Source: Alkaliphilus oremlandii OhILAs (GTDB lineage Bacteria; Bacillota; Clostridia; Peptostreptococcales; Natronincolaceae). Taken from it: a DNA stretch of 64,000 nt. The stretch's first letter is position 1, and every line of letters starts with the position of its first letter. The stretch spans positions 434,001 to 498,000 of the forward strand of contig NC_009922.1 in NCBI RefSeq assembly GCF_000018325.1, in the 5' to 3' direction. Made by a program: the position numbers and the translations under genes. The notes beneath the pieces were generated by a model, which ran no database searches, had not been told where the DNA came from, and saw only the letters and a list, made by a program, of their open reading frames with translations. Below are positions 59,029 to 64,000 of this stretch, piece by piece.

Positions 59029-60708
59029 ATGTTTGAAAAAGAAAATATTAAGAATTTGAAACAAAAACAGGCTGACTGGAATGAAAAAAAAGTTGGGAAA
59101 GCTTTAGCGAAGTTTCCAGAAAGAAGAGAACAGTTTGTGACAGGTTCTAATCAGGAAGTAGAAAGACTGTACACGCCAGCAGATATTCCAGACTTTAACT
59201 ACGAAGAGGACTTAGGTTTTCCTGGAGAGTTTCCATTCACGAGAGGCGTTCAGCCTACCATGTATCGTGGACGTTTCTGGACCATGAGACAATATGCTGG
59301 ATTTGCTACAGCAGAGGAATCCAATAAGCGATATAAGTACTTATTAGAGCAAGGGCAAACTGGATTATCCGTTGCTTTTGACCTACCAACCCAAATTGGA
59401 TATGATTCCAGCCACCCTCTATCAGAAGGAGAGGTAGGGAAGGTTGGTGTTGCTATTGATTCGTTGAAGGACATGGAAATTTTATTTGATGGCATTCCTT
59501 TAGATAAGGTCAGTACATCCATGACCATTAATGCACCAGCTTCAGTGTTATTAGCTATGTATATTGCGGTTGCAGAGAAACAAGGTGTATCCTCTGACAA
59601 GTTGAGAGGAACAATTCAAAATGACATATTAAAAGAGTATATTGCGAGAGGTACATATATTTTTCCACCAGAGCCTTCTATGAGATTGATTACCGATATT
59701 TTTGAATATTGCTCAAAAGAAGTACCGCAGTGGAACACCATCAGTATTTCAGGATACCATATTCGAGAAGCAGGTTCTACGGCAGTGCAGGAGGTTGCAT
59801 TTACATTAGCGGATGGTATCGCCTACGTTGAAGCTGCTATTAAAGCAGGGCTGGATGTAGATACATTTGCACCAAGGCTTTCTTTCTTCTTCAATGCTCA
59901 CAATGACCTTTTAGAAGAGGTTTCTAAATTTAGAGCGGCAAGAAGACTTTGGGCAAAGATCATGAAGGATCACTTCGGTGCAAAGGATCCAAAGTCTATG
60001 CAGTTAAAATTCCATACCCAAACCGGAGGTTGTACCTTAACAGCACAGCAGCCAGATAACAATATCGTTCGTGTAGCAATCCAAACCTTAGCGGCGGTAC
60101 TTGGAGGAACTCAGTCCTTACACACAAACTCGAAAGATGAGGCTCTTGCCCTTCCTACAGAGGACTCTGTAAGAATCGCTTTAAGAACACAGCAAATCGT
60201 TGCACACGAAAGTGGTGTTGCGGAAACAATCGATCCTTTGGCAGGTTCCTATTATGTAGAGAGCTTAACAAACAAGATCGAAGCAGAGGCCATGGCATAT
60301 ATCGATAAGATCATAGAGCTAGGTGGTGCACCAAAGGCTATAGAAAAAGGATTTATACAGAAAGAAATTATGGACAGTTCCTATGAATACCAAAAACAGA
60401 TTGAAAGTGGCGATAGAGTTGTTGTTGGTATGAATAAGTTTAAAATACAAGAAGCTTCTCCAAAGGGACTGCTAAGAGTGGACCCTGTTGTTGGACAATT
60501 ACAAAAACAAAAAATTAAAGAACTTCAAGAGGAGAGAGACAACGCTGCAGTAGCTGAGAAATTGGCATCTTTAAAAGAAGCTGCTGAAGGTACTTCCAAC
60601 TTAATGCCGTTTATTTTAGATGCAGTGCGTGCCTATGCAACCCTAGGAGAAATCTGTGGTGTGTTGAGAGATGTCTTTGGTGAATATCAACAAAGCGTTA
60701 TCATATAA
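59029..60708 (+). CDS. mcmA1: Methylmalonyl-CoA mutase, catalytic subunit
   Basis: Interconverts succinyl-CoA and methylmalonyl-CoA with adenosylcobalamin. The 559 residues contain only the TIM-barrel part: FPFTRGVQPTMYRGRFWTMR (about 67-86) with the substrate Tyr and Arg, FDLPTQIGYDSSHPLSEGEVG and HTQTGGCTLTAQQPDNN. The B12 domain is encoded by the following separate gene, as in archaea and clostridia. ATG follows GAGGAGG. Confidence 0.96.
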   Translation: MFEKENIKNLKQKQADWNEKKVGKALAKFPERREQFVTGSNQEVERLYTPADIPDFNYEEDLGFPGEFPFTRGVQPTMYRGRFWTMRQYAGFATAEESNKRYKYLLEQGQTGLSVAFDLPTQIGYDSSHPLSEGEVGKVGVAIDSLKDMEILFDGIPLDKVSTSMTINAPASVLLAMYIAVAEKQGVSSDKLRGTIQNDILKEYIARGTYIFPPEPSMRLITDIFEYCSKEVPQWNTISISGYHIREAGSTAVQEVAFTLADGIAYVEAAIKAGLDVDTFAPRLSFFFNAHNDLLEEVSKFRAARRLWAKIMKDHFGAKDPKSMQLKFHTQTGGCTLTAQQPDNNIVRVAIQTLAAVLGGTQSLHTNSKDEALALPTEDSVRIALRTQQIVAHESGVAETIDPLAGSYYVESLTNKIEAEAMAYIDKIIELGGAPKAIEKGFIQKEIMDSSYEYQKQIESGDRVVVGMNKFKIQEASPKGLLRVDPVVGQLQKQKIKELQEERDNAAVAEKLASLKEAAEGTSNLMPFILDAVRAYATLGEICGVLRDVFGEYQQSVII

Positions 60709-60766
60709 TTTGTTATTTTCTGAATACGAGCAAGTGTTATACTATATTTAAGGGAGGCTTATATCC

Positions 60767-61165
60767 ATGGAAAGACCTATTAGAGTATTGGTAGCAAAGC
60801 CAGGGTTAGATGGACACGATCGTGGTGCAAAGGTGATTGCAAGAGCTTTAAGAGATGCAGGAATGGAAGTAATTTATACAGGACTAAGACAAACACCGGA
60901 GCAAATCGTAGCTGCTGCTATACAGGAGGACGTTGAAGTTGTTGCACTAAGTATTTTATCTGGTGCACATAATCACTTATTGCCAAAAGTCGTTGAACTT
61001 TTAAAAGGAGAAGGCGCTTACGATGATATTCTAGTGATCGGCGGCGGTGTGATCCCTGACGAAGACATACCATTTTTAAAGGAAAACGGAATTGCAGAAA
61101 TATTTACGCCGGGAACGCCTACAGCTACGACCATAGATTTTATTAAGAATAATTTAAAACGGTAG
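60767..61165 (+). CDS. mcmA2: Methylmalonyl-CoA mutase, B12-binding subunit
   Basis: 132 residues forming the cobalamin Rossmann domain. The cobalt-ligand motif is DGHDRG (Asp15, His17, Gly20), with SILSGAHNHLLPKV and VIGGGVIPDEDIPFL as the further loops. It completes the split mutase with the catalytic subunit 58 bases upstream. The ribosome site is AGGGAGG. Confidence 0.96.
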   Translation: MERPIRVLVAKPGLDGHDRGAKVIARALRDAGMEVIYTGLRQTPEQIVAAAIQEDVEVVALSILSGAHNHLLPKVVELLKGEGAYDDILVIGGGVIPDEDIPFLKENGIAEIFTPGTPTATTIDFIKNNLKR

Positions 61166-61210
61166 TCATAGAATAGGGTTTGAGTTGAATATAAATTAGG
61201 CGGTGTCATT

Positions 61211-62152
61211 ATGAGTTTAGCCCAAAGACTTTTAGACGGTGATAAGCGTGCAGCGGCACGTCTTATTACCATGTTCGAAAATAATGATAAAGAAGCAATT
61301 GATATACTAAAAGACCTGTACCAACATACAGGGAAAGCTCAGGTAGTTGGAATTACAGGGCCACCAGGAGCAGGTAAAAGTACCCTCACAGATAAATTGG
61401 CGAAGGCTCTGAGAAAAGAAGGAAAAAAGATAGGGATTATTGCCATAGACCCCACCAGTCCCTTTACAGGCGGCTCTATTCTGGGAGATCGAGTAAGAAT
61501 GTCCGATCTGTATACAGATCCAGATGTTTTTATTCGAAGTATGGGAACGAGAGGACATTTGGGAGGACTCTCTAAAGCCACCCTGGGCGCTACGAAGATA
61601 CTAGATATTTACGGATGTGATTACATATTTATAGAAACTGTAGGGGTAGGGCAATCGGAGGTCGATATCGTAAAAGCTGCAGATACCGTACTCATGGTGA
61701 TGGTACCTGGCTTAGGCGATGATATTCAAGCTATTAAGGCAGGGATCATGGAAATTGGGGATGTATTTGCTATTAATAAGGCAGATCGAGACGGAGCTGC
61801 TCGAACGAAGGTTGAAATTGAAATGTCCCTAGATTTCAACCACAGTGAATGGAGACCACCTGTTTGTGAAGTTGTTGCGATTCATAATAAAGGCGTGGAT
61901 CAGCTACTGGAGGACTTAAAGAAGCATAGAGCATATTTAGAGTCCACAGGCCATTTGATGCAAAGAAGAATTAAAAATAGTGAGATGGAGATTCTGGAAC
62001 TGACCCAGCAAGAGCTCATGAAAAAGATATTGGGTAATTCTGAAAGTAAAAATAATATATACACTTTATCTCAGCTGGTTGCTAATCGAGATATGGATCC
62101 TTATAGTGCCAGTGAAAAAATATTGGACAAAATAATGCATAATCAATATTAA
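61211..62152 (+). CDS. meaB: MeaB-type GTPase, methylmalonyl-CoA mutase chaperone
   Basis: 313-residue G3E GTPase (MeaB/ArgK). Walker A GPPGAGKS (50-57), DPTSPFTGGSILGDR switch region, ETVGVGQSEVD and NKADRDGA for guanine recognition. It gates cobalamin delivery to the mutase and rescues inactivated enzyme. In Pfam terms this family was once called LAO/AO transport ATPase. It lies directly behind the mutase genes. Confidence 0.95.
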   Translation: MSLAQRLLDGDKRAAARLITMFENNDKEAIDILKDLYQHTGKAQVVGITGPPGAGKSTLTDKLAKALRKEGKKIGIIAIDPTSPFTGGSILGDRVRMSDLYTDPDVFIRSMGTRGHLGGLSKATLGATKILDIYGCDYIFIETVGVGQSEVDIVKAADTVLMVMVPGLGDDIQAIKAGIMEIGDVFAINKADRDGAARTKVEIEMSLDFNHSEWRPPVCEVVAIHNKGVDQLLEDLKKHRAYLESTGHLMQRRIKNSEMEILELTQQELMKKILGNSESKNNIYTLSQLVANRDMDPYSASEKILDKIMHNQY

Positions 62153-62174
62153 GATAGAAGGGCAGGATGGGTAT

Positions 62175-62582
62175 ATGAATGTTAAAAAAGTGGATCACAT
62201 TGGAATTGCCGTAAAAAATCTAGACGAAGCATTAAAATTTTACAAAGATATTTTAGGTCTAGATTGTGTTGGTACAGAAGTAGTAGAAGAGCAGAAAGTA
62301 AAGGTTGCGTTTTTACCAGTAGGGGATACTGAGGTTGAGCTTCTAGAGTCTACAGCGGAGGATGGCCCCATTGCTAAATTCATTGAAAAAAAAGGAGAAG
62401 GTATCCAGCACATTGCTTTCAGAGTCGACAGCATTGAAGCGGCTATTGAAGAAATGAAAGAAAATGGCGTGAAGATGATTGATGAAACACCGAGATATGG
62501 AGCAGGTGGAGCAAGAATCGCATTCTGCCATCCAAAGAGTACCGGTGGGGTTTTAGTTGAACTTAGTGAAAGGGAGGACTAG
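62175..62582 (+). CDS. mce: Methylmalonyl-CoA epimerase
   Basis: 135-residue vicinal-oxygen-chelate protein. Metal ligands are visible: His9 in VDHIGIAV, Gln/Glu around TEVELLES (residues about 56-63), His82 region GIQHIAFRV and the final VLVELSER Glu. Converts (R)- to (S)-methylmalonyl-CoA, linking mutase and decarboxylase. Starts 23 bases after meaB; the decarboxylase begins two bases after its stop. Confidence 0.95.
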   Translation: MNVKKVDHIGIAVKNLDEALKFYKDILGLDCVGTEVVEEQKVKVAFLPVGDTEVELLESTAEDGPIAKFIEKKGEGIQHIAFRVDSIEAAIEEMKENGVKMIDETPRYGAGGARIAFCHPKSTGGVLVELSERED

Positions 62583-62584
62583 GA

Positions 62585-64000
62585 ATGACCATGAGCAAAT
62601 TAGAAGACCTTAAGCAGCGTAAGACTAAAGTTGAAGAGGGTGGCGGGGCAAAGAGAATCGCTGCTCAGCATGAAAGAGGCAAACTGACCGCTAGGGAAAG
62701 AATCAACCTTTTATTTGATGAGGGAAGCTTCGTAGAGCTGGATGCTTTTGTTAAGCACAGATGCGTAAACTTTGGTATGGATGAAATTGAAATTCCAGGA
62801 GAGGGTGTTGTAACGGGCTATGGATTAGTAGACGGTAGACCTGTTTACGCTTATGCCCAGGACTTTACAGTATTGGGTGGTTCTCTTGGTGAAATGCATG
62901 CAAAAAAAATATGTAAAGTTCAAGACTTAGCATTAAAGATGGGTGCTCCAATCGTCGGATTAAACGACTCCGGTGGTGCTAGAATTCAAGAAGCTGTCGA
63001 TGCCTTAGCAGGCTATGGCGAGATTTTCTATAGAAATACCATCGCTTCCGGTGTCGTGCCGCAAATATCTGCAATTATGGGACCTTGTGCAGGAGGCGCC
63101 GTATATTCTCCAGCACTTACAGATTTTATTTTCATGGTTGATAAAACCAGCCAAATGTTTATTACAGGTCCACAGGTTATCAAATCCGTTACAGGAGAAG
63201 AAGTGAGCTCAGAAAGCTTAGGTGGGGCAATGACGCATAATAAGACCAGTGGTGTTGCACATTTCGTATCGGCTAATGATGAGGAATGTATCGCTGAAAT
63301 CAGAAGATTACTTGGTTTCCTACCTTCAAACAATATGGAAGCGGCTCCTGAAGTCTATTCAGCAGATGATTTAAATAGAATCATCCCTGAGCTGAACGAA
63401 ATTGTACCAGAGAATCCAAATAAGCCATACGATATGAAAGAAATCATCCAAGCTATTGCCGATGACAACGATTTCTTCGAGGTACAGCCCTACTATGCAC
63501 AGAACATGATTACAGGCTTTATCCGAATCAATGGTCAATCCGTAGGTGTTATTGCGAACCAGCCAAAGGTACTTGCAGGCTGTTTAGATATTAATGCATC
63601 CGATAAAGCAGGAAGATTCATTAGAACCTGTGACTGCTTTAATATACCAGTACTAACACTAGAGGACGTTCCAGGATTTCTACCGGGAACCAGCCAGGAA
63701 TACGGCGGAATTATCCGTCACGGAGCTAAAATGTTATATGCCTATAGCGAAGCTACGGTTCCTCTTGTAACTTTAATTACTAGAAAAGCTTACGGTGGTG
63801 CTTATTTAGCAATGGGCAGCAAGCATTTAGGTGCAGACATGGTATTTGCTTGGCCAACGGCTGAAATTGCAGTAATGGGACCTGAGGGAGCAGCAAATAT
63901 CATATTCAAAAATGAAATTGCAGCTGCTGAAGATCCGCAAGCCACAAGGACAGAAAAAATAGAGGCGTATAAGGGCGAATTTGCAACCCCTTACAAAGCG
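62585..64000 (+). CDS. mmdA: Methylmalonyl-CoA decarboxylase alpha subunit / propionyl-CoA carboxylase-type transferase (3' end outside window)
   Basis: Open to the last base: 472 codons without a stop, so about 40 residues are missing. The carboxyltransferase fold is clear: GKLTARERINLLFDEGSF near the start, NDSGGARIQEAVDALAGYGE around 120-140, then LTLEDVPGFLPGTSQEYGG and ITRKAYGGAYLAMGSKHLG. In a mutase-epimerase operon it is most likely the transferase subunit of the Na+-pumping methylmalonyl-CoA decarboxylase. The deciding delta, gamma and beta subunits would lie just beyond the window. Starts ATG 62585, two bases after mce. Confidence 0.9.
   Translation, partial: MTMSKLEDLKQRKTKVEEGGGAKRIAAQHERGKLTARERINLLFDEGSFVELDAFVKHRCVNFGMDEIEIPGEGVVTGYGLVDGRPVYAYAQDFTVLGGSLGEMHAKKICKVQDLALKMGAPIVGLNDSGGARIQEAVDALAGYGEIFYRNTIASGVVPQISAIMGPCAGGAVYSPALTDFIFMVDKTSQMFITGPQVIKSVTGEEVSSESLGGAMTHNKTSGVAHFVSANDEECIAEIRRLLGFLPSNNMEAAPEVYSADDLNRIIPELNEIVPENPNKPYDMKEIIQAIADDNDFFEVQPYYAQNMITGFIRINGQSVGVIANQPKVLAGCLDINASDKAGRFIRTCDCFNIPVLTLEDVPGFLPGTSQEYGGIIRHGAKMLYAYSEATVPLVTLITRKAYGGAYLAMGSKHLGADMVFAWPTAEIAVMGPEGAANIIFKNEIAAAEDPQATRTEKIEAYKGEFATPYKA

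Noticed and set aside
1..64000. CRISPR arrays, tRNA or rRNA genes, insertion sequences and prophage
   Set aside because: No regularly spaced identical repeats, cloverleaf-like genes, transposase motifs or phage structural genes were recognised in a reading of both strands.

Overview
The window reads as a low-GC, endospore-forming anaerobic Firmicute. Gene content (lysine fermentation, methylmalonyl-CoA decarboxylation, spore-type LysM/GH18 hydrolase, yabS-yabT-tilS-ftsH order, T-box and FapR control, frequent TTG/GTG starts behind strong GGAGG sites) suggests a clostridium of the Alkaliphilus type. The genus is an inference from protein resemblance, not a database result. No tRNA, rRNA, insertion sequence, phage or CRISPR array was seen.

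Layout. 0-3.5 kb: end of a MocA-like nucleotidyltransferase, then the polyamine operon speD-speA-speE behind a clear sigma-A promoter. 3.6-11.6 kb: a soluble CZB chemoreceptor, a hotdog thioesterase, a DUF4349 lipoprotein, an OmpR-type regulator, a divergent CACHE histidine kinase and an FMN/FAD fumarate-reductase-like lipoprotein. 11.6-14.95 kb (minus strand): an old yellow enzyme, a CDF metal exporter and the tryptophan transporter trpP under a UGG-specifier T-box riboswitch. 15.1-18.8 kb: the acetyl-CoA carboxylase operon accB-accC-accD-accA behind a textbook FapR operator. 19-29.4 kb: mostly single genes (sulfurtransferase, hemolysin III, EamA transporter, LD-carboxypeptidase, M20 amidohydrolase, FchA-like cyclodeaminase, DsrE-like protein, class V aminotransferase, hemerythrin, ilvE, spore-type glycosidase). 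29.7-34.6 kb: an unknown protein coupled to a CBS-GGDEF protein, an rRNA methyltransferase, small membrane proteins, a flavin reductase and a phosphoesterase.

34.8-43.8 kb is the lysine fermentation locus. A PAS sigma-54 activator is followed by kdd-kamA-kamB-kamC-kamD-kamE, with an excellent -24/-12 promoter and candidate activator sites of the form TGCY-N8-GGCRG. It converts L-lysine to beta-lysine, 3,5-diaminohexanoate and the keto acid. kce and kal are not in the window.

44.0-49.4 kb is an accessory island with a complete Agr-type peptide quorum-sensing system: LytTR regulator, AgrC-like kinase, AgrB peptidase and a 43-residue AgrD pre-peptide gene small enough to be missed. Two intergenic regions, one before a small secreted protein and one before agrB, share a roughly 46-bp block. 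The block holds 9-bp direct repeats with 12-bp spacing followed by an extended -10, as expected of AgrA/LytTR-activated promoters. A decayed gene lies between the putative target genes and the regulator. This compact circuit is the most interesting thing in the window.

49.4-54.7 kb: yabS-like, yabT-like, tilS, ftsH. 55.1-58.6 kb: an AAE-family transporter, a DUF3870 protein and a Cat1-type CoA transferase. 59.0-64.0 kb: methylmalonyl-CoA mutase (two subunits), MeaB, epimerase and the start of the methylmalonyl-CoA decarboxylase alpha subunit, cut by the window edge. With the CoA transferase this forms a succinate-propionate module. A regularly spaced array of TTGCAA boxes precedes it.
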